Part shown: positions 41,675 to 50,718 of the stretch, piece after piece | Numbering within the stretch: the first letter of the stretch is position 1 | Layout: each line of letters begins with the position of its first letter | Origin: Streptomyces klenkii | Lineage (GTDB): Bacteria; Actinomycetota; Actinomycetes; Streptomycetales; Streptomycetaceae | Length of the DNA stretch: 64,000 nt | Assembly: GCF_003626645.1 (NCBI RefSeq) | Contig: NZ_RBAM01000010.1 | Coordinates: forward strand, 124,001 to 188,000 | Direction: 5' to 3' | Position numbers and translations under genes: made by a program | The notes under the pieces: generated by a model | What the model was told of the DNA's origin: nothing | The model's input: the letters and a program-made list of their open reading frames with translations, nothing else | The model's database searches: none

Positions 41675-44017
41675 TCATCGGGCCTGCCCGCGGGTGATGA
41701 GCTGACGGCGGGGCGCGTTCACGAGCTGGACGGCGAGTCCGGCGGGACCGAACTCGGCGGCGGCCTGCTGGCCGAGTTCGGTGAGGCGGGTGCCGAGTTC
41801 CTTCAGCAGTCCGTCCGCGTCCGCGGGGCGCAGGTCAAGGACTGCGCGCCGGCCGGCGGGGTCGGGGCGCAGGTGGGCGTCGAGTCCGTCGCCGCCGGCG
41901 GGGTGCGGGAAGGCCTCGCCGTCGATCTGGCGGGCCACGCCGGGCGCGTCGACGCGCCGCAGGCCGATCACGCGCTTGTCGTCGAAGCTGGTGTCGACGC
42001 CGAACGACAGTCCCTCGGGAGGCTCGGCGAGCTCGATCTCGTCGGGTACCTGCTCGAAGAGGACGAGGAGGACGCCGGGCCCGAGGGCGTCCTGCCGCAG
42101 TACGGCGATGGGGGTACGGCTGTCGCCGGTTCCCCGGTACGGGCGGACGAGCAGCCCGGGGCACTCGTGCACGAGCGCGGACCGGATGAGCACGCCCGCG
42201 TGGCGATCCGGCTCGTCTTCGCCGCGGGCCCAGGGCGCGGCGATCCGGGCGAGGGCGGCGTCGGCCTCGCCGGTGATGGCGATGCCCGCCGCGCCGGAGA
42301 CGAGCGCGGTGAGCCAGCCCTGGTCGACGTAGAACAGCCGCAGGGACTCGGCGGGCAGGGCGCGCTCGTCGGGCACGAGGTCGGCGAAGGGGACGTGGTG
42401 CAGCAGGCGCAGCCGCTGCAGCCACTCGCTGATGGGGGCCGCGGTGTCGGCGAGCTGGGCGGTGAGGGCGGCGCGAAGGGGCGCCGGTGGATCGGCGAGC
42501 AGTGCGGCGGTCGGCGTGGCTCGTCCGGCTCCGCGGCGTCCGGCGGTGGGGACGCGCTTGAAGGGGCCCGGCGGGGGCGTGTGACGGGTCTCGGCCGGGT
42601 GGGTGCCGGCGCGCAGGAGGCGGGCGGCCGCGCCGTCGGAGGCGAGGTCTTCGAGGAGGGTGCCGAAGGGGCGGGGAGCGAGGGCGCGGGTCGCTGCCTC
42701 CTGCGGCCCCGCTACGTCCAGCCCCACCGCTGCCAGCCGCTGTGCCAGCATCGCTGCCCTCGTGCGGGCTTTCGCGTGCCACGCGGTGAGCATCGCCGCG
42801 AAGTCCGCGTCCGCGAGGGCCAGCGTGCGGCCCAGGGTCCAGGCCGCGCCCCAGCCCGCGTCGAACAGGCCCCATGCCTTCTCGTACGCCATCAGCTGTG
42901 CGGCGCTCGTCCAGCCGGCTGCGGGCTGGTCCGGCAGCTGCTGGGCAGGCTCGGCAGTGAGGGGGCCGCGGTACCAGGCGACGCTGCGCTCACCGGTCTC
43001 CAGACCGTACGCCAGTGGCACGCGGCCCGATGCCAGCCGGGCGCGGGCCTCGGCGTACGCGGCGGGGTCGGCCCCGGCGGGGGGCTCGGGCGGCGGCGCG
43101 GGCGCACGCAGCAGCAGATCGCGTTGCTCACCCTCGGCGTCGAAGAGGAAGTGCCGCACCCGCCCCGGGAAGCCTCCGCCGGGCGCCGGGTTGCTGGTGA
43201 AGGACCAGCTGTGCAGTGCGGCGAGGCGGATGTGTACGTCGCCGGTCAGCAGCCCGTCGTCCGCGTCGGCGAGGATGGACCGGCAGCCTTCCAGTGCGAC
43301 GAGGTGGGCGGCGTAGCGGACCTCGTGCTCGCGGTCGGGCAGGCGGTTGGCGAGGACGATCGCGTACGTGCCTTCGGCGAGCTGTTCACCGCGCAGGCCG
43401 GTGTCCGTGCGCACCTCGCGGACGTGGATCAGGTGCCGGAGTTCGTCGGTGCGGGGCACGATCGTGGCGAAGACGTCGCCGGGGATGTCGATGGTGCGGC
43501 AGGTTGCTGTGGGGTCGCCCTCGATCTGTGAGGGCGCGATGTGCGGGTGGCGTACGCCGTCCGCGTCGGTGAGCAGTTCCTCCGCCGTCATGGTCACGGT
43601 CAGGGCCGCGGACTCGGGGTCACCGGGCAGCTCGCCCTCGGCGAAGAGCAGCAGGGCCAGCCACGGCTCTTCCGCCGCCTCGGCCGTCTCGGGCTCGGGC
43701 TCGTCCAGGCGGCGCATCCACGGCAGGAGCGGATCGGTGAGGGTGAGGTGCGCGAGGGTCGTGGAGTAGTCGGAGCGGGCTTCGGGCGCCGGGTTGACGG
43801 CGTGCACCCTTTCCTCGGCGAGCGCGAATTGCGGGGCGCGGACCTCGAAGGTCTCCTCGGTGTCGGCGAGGTAGCCGCCGGTGTCCACGCCGGGCAGGGT
43901 CTGGGTGGCCTTCACGCGGTAGAGCCCGGCGTTGATGGCCGGTTCGCGGTTGTCCTGGAAGCGCAGGACGAAGCCGGGGTCGTCGGCCGGCGCGGGAGCG
44001 CGGCGCTGGTCCGTCAT
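41675..44017 (-). CDS. 780-aa protein of unknown function (operon gene 3)
   Basis: I do not recognise a family. It begins with DDPGFVLRFQDNREPAINAG and alternating strands up to about residue 330, including EEPWLALLLFAEGELPG and YAIVLANRLPDREHEVRYAAHL. The middle (about 330-560) is helical and Ala-rich around SVAWYRGPLTAEPAQQLPDQ. The end carries HECPGLLVRPYRGTGDSRTP and PEGLSFGVDTSFDDKRVIGL. There is no signal peptide or transmembrane segment. Its ATG overlaps the DUF6603-like stop (ATGA), so it is co-translated with that giant protein and probably made in fixed proportion to it. Confidence 0.75.
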   Translation of the reverse strand: MTDQRRAPAPADDPGFVLRFQDNREPAINAGLYRVKATQTLPGVDTGGYLADTEETFEVRAPQFALAEERVHAVNPAPEARSDYSTTLAHLTLTDPLLPWMRRLDEPEPETAEAAEEPWLALLLFAEGELPGDPESAALTVTMTAEELLTDADGVRHPHIAPSQIEGDPTATCRTIDIPGDVFATIVPRTDELRHLIHVREVRTDTGLRGEQLAEGTYAIVLANRLPDREHEVRYAAHLVALEGCRSILADADDGLLTGDVHIRLAALHSWSFTSNPAPGGGFPGRVRHFLFDAEGEQRDLLLRAPAPPPEPPAGADPAAYAEARARLASGRVPLAYGLETGERSVAWYRGPLTAEPAQQLPDQPAAGWTSAAQLMAYEKAWGLFDAGWGAAWTLGRTLALADADFAAMLTAWHAKARTRAAMLAQRLAAVGLDVAGPQEAATRALAPRPFGTLLEDLASDGAAARLLRAGTHPAETRHTPPPGPFKRVPTAGRRGAGRATPTAALLADPPAPLRAALTAQLADTAAPISEWLQRLRLLHHVPFADLVPDERALPAESLRLFYVDQGWLTALVSGAAGIAITGEADAALARIAAPWARGEDEPDRHAGVLIRSALVHECPGLLVRPYRGTGDSRTPIAVLRQDALGPGVLLVLFEQVPDEIELAEPPEGLSFGVDTSFDDKRVIGLRRVDAPGVARQIDGEAFPHPAGGDGLDAHLRPDPAGRRAVLDLRPADADGLLKELGTRLTELGQQAAAEFGPAGLAVQLVNAPRRQLITRGQAR

Positions 44018-47000
44018 CGGGCGGCCCCTTCGGAGGCGGTGTCGGCGAACACGGTGTAGAGGGCGGCGGAGGCGACAGTGCCGGACGGCAGCGGCCAGTG
44101 TGCGGTGGCGACCGGCGCGTTGTCGTGGATCTCGATGACGGTCACGCTCGCGTCGTCGCAGGCGACGAAGGCGCGGGTGGCGTCCGGGGTGAAGGTGACG
44201 GACAGGGGGCGGGCGTCGAGAGGGAGTGCGCCGAGGAGGTCGTCGCCGCTGACGACGGAGACGGCGGCCCCGTGCAGGACCCAGGCGCGGGCGGCGGGGT
44301 CGAGGGCGAGGGAGCGGGGGTCGGGGCCGACCGCGACGTCGTGCTCGGCGATCGTGACCGGTGTCGAGCCCGTACGCTCGTAGAGCGTCACGACATGCCC
44401 GCTGTCGCCGGTCTTCCGCAGGACGACGGCGCGACGGGCGGAGCCGGTCAGCATGGCCAGCGCCGTGCCGTGCACCGGGAAGTTGTACGGCGCGTACCAG
44501 ACGCCTGGTGCCGGCACCGGCGTCACCTGCACCTGCCCCTTGGTCCCCGCCGCGGCACCGTAGACGTACACCCGTCCCGGCTCCCCGGGGGTGACGAACG
44601 TGGGTGTCGCGGGGCCGTAGACCACGCCGAGCTTCTCACCGGTGGAGGTGTCGTACGTGAGGGTCTTGGTGCCGTCGTTGGCGTTGACGTACAAGCGGCC
44701 CGCCTCCACGTCGACCGCGATGCCCCCGAAGGCTTGCACGTCTTGATGTTCGACGTCCGTGCGGATGGGCTCGGTGCCACCGGTCAGATCGACAGCGGCA
44801 GCCGCAATGTACGCCGGACGGGCCACGACCGCCCGGGAGCCGTCCCGCTTGACCGCGAGGACCGTCGGCTGCCCGGCCAGCTGGATGCCGGTGCGCGGCG
44901 CGCGTACCTGCTGGGCGATGACGTCGATGACTGCCAGCTCTCGCGGGTTCGTCCCGGCCGCGTACAGCGTCGCGCCGTCCGCCGAGGTCACCGCGAGGTA
45001 CGGGCCGGGCTGCCCGACGGGGACGCGGCCGACGACGGTCGCGGTGTCCGGGTCGACGGACAGAACGGCCCCGGTGGTGTCGTCCAGGACGAGGACCACG
45101 GGCCCGGGGGCGGGCGGTGCGGGGTCCTCGGTGAGCAGCAGCGGGTCCGCGTCGAGTCCGGCGGTACGGGCCTGCTCGGCGTAGGCGCTGACCGTGCCGT
45201 TGGGCAGGGGGATGTCGGGGCAGAGACCGGCGAGGACTGTGTGCATGCGGGTGCGGGCGGAGCCGGCCGCTAGGTCGGCGATCCGGTCGGCGAGGACTCC
45301 GACGCCCGCGCCGAGTGGTGCGGCGAGTTCGACGGGCGAGCCGGTGGGGCCGGCGTGCGGGTCGAGCGGCAGCGCGGCGTCGTCGGGGAGCTTCTCCCAG
45401 GAGAGGTCGCGTTCGGCGATCGTGCCGAGGTCCTGGCCGTTGATTCGGGGCGGGGGCACGGTGACGCGCAGCCCGGTGAGGTGGTCGAGGAGCGGCTCCT
45501 GGCCGAGGGCCTCGTCCTGGGGGACGTCCGGGTCGCCCCAGAGGGCGAAGGGGACGTTGCCGTGCTCGGCATCGATCTGCCACTTGTCCTCGTTGGGCAG
45601 TGAGCGCCAGGAAGCCACCTGCCGGCGGCGTGTGTCGCTGTACTCGACGGTGACGTGCAGCAGTCCGTCGATGTCCTTGACCTTCATGGGCCGGATGTCG
45701 ACGGTGTCGCTGCCCTCCGGATCACGCGCGTTGAACCGGGCCCGCGCGGTGGGGACGGCGGTGGACACGGCGAAGGAGAAGCCCGCGGGATCGGCGAGCC
45801 AAGGCTCCTCACCGGCATCGATCCGCGCGGCCCGCAGCACGGGGTCGGCATCGGAGTCGGTGAGCAGCCCGGTGAGTGCGTGCGCGGTGAGCGGTGCCTC
45901 GGGCGGCAGGAGCTGGTCCCGGAACTCGCCCCAGGTGAGCGGGTCCGGACCGGACAACGCGGCGCCGAACTTGACGGTGACCTTGATGAACACGAACTTC
46001 GCGGTGACCGTGCCGCCCGTGGGCGGCCCCCACAGGTCGAGCGAGGCGCCGATCTCGCCGCTGACGGTGAACAGCAGCTTGACGCGGGCGCCGACACGTA
46101 CGGAGATTCCGGCGCGGAAGTGCAAGGGCGCCCACTGGATGAGCAGGTTGGCCTGCGCGGTCAGCCAGGCTTCGACGTTCCCGGCCTTGAAGCGCACGTC
46201 CAGCGAGCCGCCCGCCATCACGGCGTTCGGGGTCAGTGCGAAGTAGGCGCCGCCGCTGACGGTGACGGCGGAGCCGACGGACCAGGTGAAACCCAGGCGC
46301 GGTACGACCGGGAAGTGCGACGGGACCGGCTTGTAGTCGGGGTGGTAGCCGCCGACGGTGAGGACGAAATCGCCGGCGTGCGCGCTCGGCCCGAACCAGG
46401 AGCAGAAGGCGAAGCCGCCGGTGAGCACGCAGGACGGGTCGATGACGTAGGAGTCCACGAGCTGGGCGGTGGCGGCGAACTCGCCGCGCGCCGACTGGTA
46501 GACGATGCGCAGGTCGACGCCGATGCGCGCGTATTTCCTGGTGCCCTTCTTCGGGAAGCTCGCTTCGGCGCGTCCGATCAGGGCGAGGGTGAGCGCGTTG
46601 CCGGCTTCCAGCAGGAGCAGGACGCGCGCCTGCACGAACTCGAAGGATGTGAAGTCGATGCCGCCGGCCAGCCAGATCTGCCCCTCGGCGGGGCTGACCC
46701 AGGGTTTGGGTCCGCCGGTGAGCAGGGGCAGTGCCTTGAGCGGGTCGTCGGGCAGGTCCCCGTCCAGCCCGGAGACGAGCGGGAAGGCGGAGATCTCGGC
46801 CTGCTCGGGTACGCGGACGCTGCTGTTGTAGCCGAAGCCGAGGGCGAAGGCGGTGACGCGGAACGGTGGCGGGCCGCCGAACGTCCCCGTGAGCCTGCCG
46901 AAGGCGAAGAACGAGGTCATGCCGTCGTCGCGGCGCTGGTACGCGCCGAGTGCGAGTGCCCCGAACGTGGGCATCTCGACGACGAGCATCCCTTCGACGA

Positions 47001-49482
47001 GGACCTTGTAGTGCTCGGGCGGGGGCTGCCGGTTGGCGAGCGTGCCGGCGATGTGCAGCGGGTTGCGGCGCAGGTCGACGGAGAGCCCTTGGAGGCGGGG
47101 TTCGGCACTCATGGTGTCGAGGTCGAGGGCGATGCCGAGGCCGATCACCCCGAGGGTGAACCCGGCGGCGCCCATGCTCGCGTCGAACATCACCAGCGCC
47201 TTGCCGGAGTCGAATCCCGCTCCGATGCGTTGCAGGTGCAGCGGCCCGAAGGAGCGGCCGATATCGACCCAGGAGGCGGATTCCGGGCCGCCTGCGCTGG
47301 CGTTCCTTACCGCCAACTGTTTCTGGCCGCTTGCGCTTGCGTTCCCTACCGCGAGCTGCTTCTGGCCGTCTCCGCCGAAGGAGACGGCGAGGGGGTCCTG
47401 GGCCTGGCCCGCGATCTCGTACGGGAGGGTGAGTACCGCGCCCTTGGGCAACCCGGAGCCGGTGTCCGGCAGCTTGCCGCCGGTCCAGCCGACGGCCTCC
47501 AGGTCGGCGTTGACCTGCTGTACCTGGGTGGTGGTCAGCGCGTTGCCCGTGACGAGGAACTGGATGCCGGTGAGGCCGACGTCGGCGCTTTCCGGGATTT
47601 GACCGCCGACCAGCGGGAGCTGGGACAGCTTGGTGGGCGTGAGGTCGGAGAGGTTCGCGGCGACGAGCAGCACGAGGGCGCGCGGGGTGCCGGGCACGGA
47701 CGCGACGACGATGCCGCCGCCCGCTTCGGTGGTGGCGGCCAGCAGCAGTCGCCCGGCCCTCGTCTCGTAGCGCAGGCCGACGGAGGTCAAGGTGGGCAGG
47801 AGTCCGGCAGGGACCCCGGCCGGGACCGGCAGCCCGAGCGCGGCGGCGATTTCGCGGGAGGTGATGCCGGGGGTGCCGGTCCAGCGGGCGGTGAGGGTCC
47901 GTCCGGCGGGGTCGCCGGTGTAGTCGACGGCGAATTCGAGGACGCGCTCGGTCTCGTCGTCGAGCGGGACCGTGAGGCGCAGGATTCCGGAGACCTGGGT
48001 GCTGCCGCCGTCGCGGTCGGTGACGACGGTCACCGTGAGGGCGAGCGGGGTCTCGCCGACGGTGAGGGTGGTGGTGCAGGCGAAGGTGAAGCGGCCCCGG
48101 GTGTCGAAGGCTACGGCGAGTTCCTCGATGGTGAGGTCGCGCAGGGCTTCGGGAACGTCGATGCCTAAGTGGCTCATGACGGCGGCCGGCTGCAAGGCGA
48201 CCGCGTGTGCGGTGAAGGCCCACCCGTCGGCCGAGGACCAGGTTCCGGCGACGTCCAGCACGCCCTCGTCGAGCGTCCACCGCGCCGCGAGCCCGGCGAG
48301 GGTGAGCCCGGCCTGGTGCGAGACGGTGAGCACGACCTGGTCGAGTCCGATGCCGGGGACGACTTGCCAGACGTCGGTGAGGGCGAGGCCGAGTCCGTAG
48401 CCCCGGTTTTCCGCGGCGGAGGCGAGTTCGGCCCAGAGGGTGAGTTCGCTGACCGTGAGGGTGGTGGGGAGGGGCAGGCCGGGGAAGCGGTCCTGGAGGA
48501 GCCGGCCGGCGTCGACGGGGGCGGAGAGGGTTCCGGTCAGGGCGCGGTCGGGGAGGCAGACCTCGATGTCGACGCCGATGTCGTCGGCCAGTTGGACGTG
48601 GCCGCCGAGGGTGGCGAGGAGCCGGGGGCCGGAGAAGGGACGCTGCACGGTGAAGTCGGCGTACAGGCCGCCGACGGTGACGCCCTCCAGCGGCTCCCAG
48701 GAACGGCCGAGGTCGACGCTGAGCGAGACGGACAGCATGCCGTCGTCCGCGCCGGCCGCGAGCCCTGAACCGCTGGTCGCGAGCCCGGACCCGCTGGTCG
48801 CGAGCGCGGAACCATTGCCCGCGGCGTAGGCGATCGCCACTCCGGTCAGCGCGAGACCGCTGTCCGGCGCGACGTCGGGGGGCAGGTCGAAGCCGCCCGT
48901 GCCGACCGCCGCGAACGACCTCAGCGCGTCCAGCCCGGTGAGCGGTACGGGCGCGAAGCGCGCCCCGAGCCGCCAGATCGCGCCGGTCTGCGGCGGATAA
49001 CCCCACACGTACGGCTTGAGGGCGGCCTGCGCGTCGGGGAAGTCGAGCTCGGCGCCCACACCGGTGAGGGCCTCGGGCTCGTCGTTCAGCCCGGGCTCGG
49101 CACCGAGCACCAGATGGAGCGTGCCGAGCCCGAACCGCTCCAGCGGGACCAGTGCGTCGCGCAACTGCTTGGGCAGGTCCTGGGATCCTGGCGGCAGGGC
49201 CGCGTCGATCCGCACTCCGACGACCGTCGTCCCGGCGTCGTCGGCGAGGAAGTGCACGGCCGTACGGGCATCGGTGCCGCTCGCCAGCCCGACCGTGCCG
49301 GCGGCCGTGAGCCGGGCCGCGTCGATGTCGGCCTCGCGCACGTGCAGCACACCGTCCGCCAGGTGCTCGGTGAACAGATCGGCAGCCGGGGGGAGTTCGA
49401 GGTATTCGGGTGTGACGGTGAGCTCCCGCTGCTCCTGCGCGGCCCGAAGGGTCGCGCGCAGCGTGTCGACGGACAGCGCCAT
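44014..49482 (-). CDS. 1822-aa DUF6603-like protein with C-terminal beta-propeller (operon gene 2)
   Basis: The largest gene in the window. Residues about 700-1200 resemble the DUF6603 family: GYNSSVRVPEQAEISAFPLV, WLAGGIDFTSFEFVQARVLL, FPVVPRLGFTWSVGSAVTVSG and SLDLWGPPTGGTVTAKFVF. These are long runs of alternating hydrophobic strands, and the same pattern continues upstream. Residues about 1480-1822 are YVTN/YncE-like propeller repeats (TGAVLSVDPDTATVVGRVPVG, PRELAVIDVIAQQVR, TLTYDTSTGEKLGVVYG). No signal peptide is seen. The beta-rich part could be a lipid-binding groove or a large shell; both are inference. In-frame repeats occur at 47294-47371 and 48758-48820. Confidence 0.8.
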   Translation of the reverse strand: MALSVDTLRATLRAAQEQRELTVTPEYLELPPAADLFTEHLADGVLHVREADIDAARLTAAGTVGLASGTDARTAVHFLADDAGTTVVGVRIDAALPPGSQDLPKQLRDALVPLERFGLGTLHLVLGAEPGLNDEPEALTGVGAELDFPDAQAALKPYVWGYPPQTGAIWRLGARFAPVPLTGLDALRSFAAVGTGGFDLPPDVAPDSGLALTGVAIAYAAGNGSALATSGSGLATSGSGLAAGADDGMLSVSLSVDLGRSWEPLEGVTVGGLYADFTVQRPFSGPRLLATLGGHVQLADDIGVDIEVCLPDRALTGTLSAPVDAGRLLQDRFPGLPLPTTLTVSELTLWAELASAAENRGYGLGLALTDVWQVVPGIGLDQVVLTVSHQAGLTLAGLAARWTLDEGVLDVAGTWSSADGWAFTAHAVALQPAAVMSHLGIDVPEALRDLTIEELAVAFDTRGRFTFACTTTLTVGETPLALTVTVVTDRDGGSTQVSGILRLTVPLDDETERVLEFAVDYTGDPAGRTLTARWTGTPGITSREIAAALGLPVPAGVPAGLLPTLTSVGLRYETRAGRLLLAATTEAGGGIVVASVPGTPRALVLLVAANLSDLTPTKLSQLPLVGGQIPESADVGLTGIQFLVTGNALTTTQVQQVNADLEAVGWTGGKLPDTGSGLPKGAVLTLPYEIAGQAQDPLAVSFGGDGQKQLAVGNASASGQKQLAVRNASAGGPESASWVDIGRSFGPLHLQRIGAGFDSGKALVMFDASMGAAGFTLGVIGLGIALDLDTMSAEPRLQGLSVDLRRNPLHIAGTLANRQPPPEHYKVLVEGMLVVEMPTFGALALGAYQRRDDGMTSFFAFGRLTGTFGGPPPFRVTAFALGFGYNSSVRVPEQAEISAFPLVSGLDGDLPDDPLKALPLLTGGPKPWVSPAEGQIWLAGGIDFTSFEFVQARVLLLLEAGNALTLALIGRAEASFPKKGTRKYARIGVDLRIVYQSARGEFAATAQLVDSYVIDPSCVLTGGFAFCSWFGPSAHAGDFVLTVGGYHPDYKPVPSHFPVVPRLGFTWSVGSAVTVSGGAYFALTPNAVMAGGSLDVRFKAGNVEAWLTAQANLLIQWAPLHFRAGISVRVGARVKLLFTVSGEIGASLDLWGPPTGGTVTAKFVFIKVTVKFGAALSGPDPLTWGEFRDQLLPPEAPLTAHALTGLLTDSDADPVLRAARIDAGEEPWLADPAGFSFAVSTAVPTARARFNARDPEGSDTVDIRPMKVKDIDGLLHVTVEYSDTRRRQVASWRSLPNEDKWQIDAEHGNVPFALWGDPDVPQDEALGQEPLLDHLTGLRVTVPPPRINGQDLGTIAERDLSWEKLPDDAALPLDPHAGPTGSPVELAAPLGAGVGVLADRIADLAAGSARTRMHTVLAGLCPDIPLPNGTVSAYAEQARTAGLDADPLLLTEDPAPPAPGPVVLVLDDTTGAVLSVDPDTATVVGRVPVGQPGPYLAVTSADGATLYAAGTNPRELAVIDVIAQQVRAPRTGIQLAGQPTVLAVKRDGSRAVVARPAYIAAAAVDLTGGTEPIRTDVEHQDVQAFGGIAVDVEAGRLYVNANDGTKTLTYDTSTGEKLGVVYGPATPTFVTPGEPGRVYVYGAAAGTKGQVQVTPVPAPGVWYAPYNFPVHGTALAMLTGSARRAVVLRKTGDSGHVVTLYERTGSTPVTIAEHDVAVGPDPRSLALDPAARAWVLHGAAVSVVSGDDLLGALPLDARPLSVTFTPDATRAFVACDDASVTVIEIHDNAPVATAHWPLPSGTVASAALYTVFADTASEGAAR
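47294..47371 (-). repeat. Two in-frame 39-nt units inside the DUF6603-like gene
   Basis: Units 47294-47332 and 47333-47371 each code SGQKQLAVxNASA (13 residues) and differ at only a few positions. The duplication sits in a probable loop between beta segments. Confidence 0.85.
48758..48820 (-). repeat. Three in-frame 21-nt units inside the DUF6603-like gene
   Basis: Units at 48758, 48779 and 48800 code ATSGSGL-type heptapeptides, ending SGSGLAAG on the protein. They probably form a flexible loop. Confidence 0.85.
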
Positions 49483-49509
49483 CGCAGGTCTCCTACTCGT
49501 ACCAGAGGG

Positions 49510-50718
49510 CTACTCGTACCAGAGGTCGTACGTGCCGGCGCCCGCGCGATCGATCCACATGTGCCAGTCCACCCCGGTCCACTCCCCGCCGCTGGCGGGG
49601 GTCGGTTCCCCGGCGAGGGTGCTGAAGACGCCGCCTCCGCTCGCGTCGCGGAAGCGGAACGGCCAGGGCAGCACGTTCGGGGGCACGTCGTCCTGATAGC
49701 CGTAGCCCCACTGCTTTTGGCCGGTGACCTTGGGCACGGGTATGCCCTGTGCGGTACGGACAGCCTCCCACTCGACGAGCATGCGCCGGTTGACGTTGCT
49801 CTCGGTGCACGTCGCGGACTGGCCGCCGAAGGGGAGGGGGCCGGTGCTCAGGAACAGGCCGTCAGGGGTGGTGTGTTCGAGCCACTCCCGGCTGGTCGAC
49901 GTCTTGCTGCCGTGGTGCCCCACCTTGAGCCACAGGTTCTTCTCACGCCGGCACCAGCGTTGCGGGGCGCTGGGGGAACTGTCCATGCCGATGAGGACCT
50001 GCTCGTTCTCCACGAACGCGTCGGCCATGAACAGCACCTTCTGCCTGAGCCCCTTGCTGTCGCGCACCCCCACGAGGGAGAACACCAGGCTGCCCAGGTT
50101 GGCGATGGTCTCCTTCGGCGCGCTCTGGAACCAGGCGGCGCCGCGGCGGGCGGTGGGGACGAACATCCCACCGCCCAGGAGGAACAGGTTCGGCGCGGCC
50201 GTATCCTCCGGGAACAGCGGCTCGGGGTCGGCCTGGGTCGGTTTCTCCAGCGGGGGGTTGACCACGCGGTGGCCCGTGGTACTGGTGAGCGCGGCCGGAT
50301 TGCCCAGCAGGGTCTCGACGAAGGACCTGTTGCCCTCTTTGTAGTCGGTGCGGGCCATCCCGTACCAGATGTTGTTGACGGTGTAGCGCAGCTTCTTGGT
50401 GGTGTCGTCGAGCAGGACGCTTTCCAGGAGGTTGAAGTGGTCCTGGTCGGGGTGAGTGATCAGCAGGTAGTCCAGGACTCCCGGGGTCTCCAGGTTCTGG
50501 AGATACCCGTCGATCTTCTGCTTGAGATGGCTGACCATGCGGTCCTTGGCAGTGCCCACCGGCGCCGGCGCTCCGGCCGCCGGCCGGGGAGCGACCGCCT
50601 TGGTGGAACCGCAGTCCAGCAGAACAGCCGCGTGCCCTTTGCTCGCCCCCGGCTTGTGAAAGATCATCAGGGTGCAGTCGCCCTGCCCCACATTGAAGAA
50701 CACCACCTTGACCGGCAT
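49510..50718 (-). CDS. ComEC/Rec2-like metallo-beta-lactamase-fold hydrolase (operon gene 1)
   Basis: A 402-aa MBL-fold protein. It starts VKVVFFNVGQGDCTLMIFH, the GQGD strand typical of the ComEC-type MBL domain, then LLDCGS, then LLITHPDQDHFNLLES near residue 85 (metal-binding HxDxDH), and KVGHHGSKTSTSREWL near residue 271 (the HHGSxxS motif). The ComEC membrane channel is absent and there is no signal peptide, so it should be a soluble cytoplasmic metal-dependent phosphodiesterase, possibly a nuclease. ATG 50718 follows GAGGGG. It is first in the leftward operon, 27 bp before the DUF6603-like gene. The C-terminal end adds a beta-rich tail with WGYGYQDDVPPN and TGVDWHMWIDR not typical of ComEC. 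Confidence 0.87.
   Translation of the reverse strand: MPVKVVFFNVGQGDCTLMIFHKPGASKGHAAVLLDCGSTKAVAPRPAAGAPAPVGTAKDRMVSHLKQKIDGYLQNLETPGVLDYLLITHPDQDHFNLLESVLLDDTTKKLRYTVNNIWYGMARTDYKEGNRSFVETLLGNPAALTSTTGHRVVNPPLEKPTQADPEPLFPEDTAAPNLFLLGGGMFVPTARRGAAWFQSAPKETIANLGSLVFSLVGVRDSKGLRQKVLFMADAFVENEQVLIGMDSSPSAPQRWCRREKNLWLKVGHHGSKTSTSREWLEHTTPDGLFLSTGPLPFGGQSATCTESNVNRRMLVEWEAVRTAQGIPVPKVTGQKQWGYGYQDDVPPNVLPWPFRFRDASGGGVFSTLAGEPTPASGGEWTGVDWHMWIDRAGAGTYDLWYE

Noticed and set aside
45655..48168. 837-codon plus-strand open frame opposite the DUF6603-like gene
   Set aside because: Glu/Gly/Arg-rich shadow; the opposite strand holds a coherent beta-rich protein with propeller repeats.
36386..50718. Possibility that the five-gene operon is a standard contractile injection system or prophage tail
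   Set aside because: I find no recognisable sheath, tube, baseplate-wedge, tape-measure, AAA+ or lysis genes, and no integrase or attachment site. Only the fibre-like repeat resembles tail parts, so I kept it as an unknown system.
49510..50718. Competence protein ComEC
   Set aside because: Only the MBL domain is present; the membrane channel and OB-fold parts are missing.
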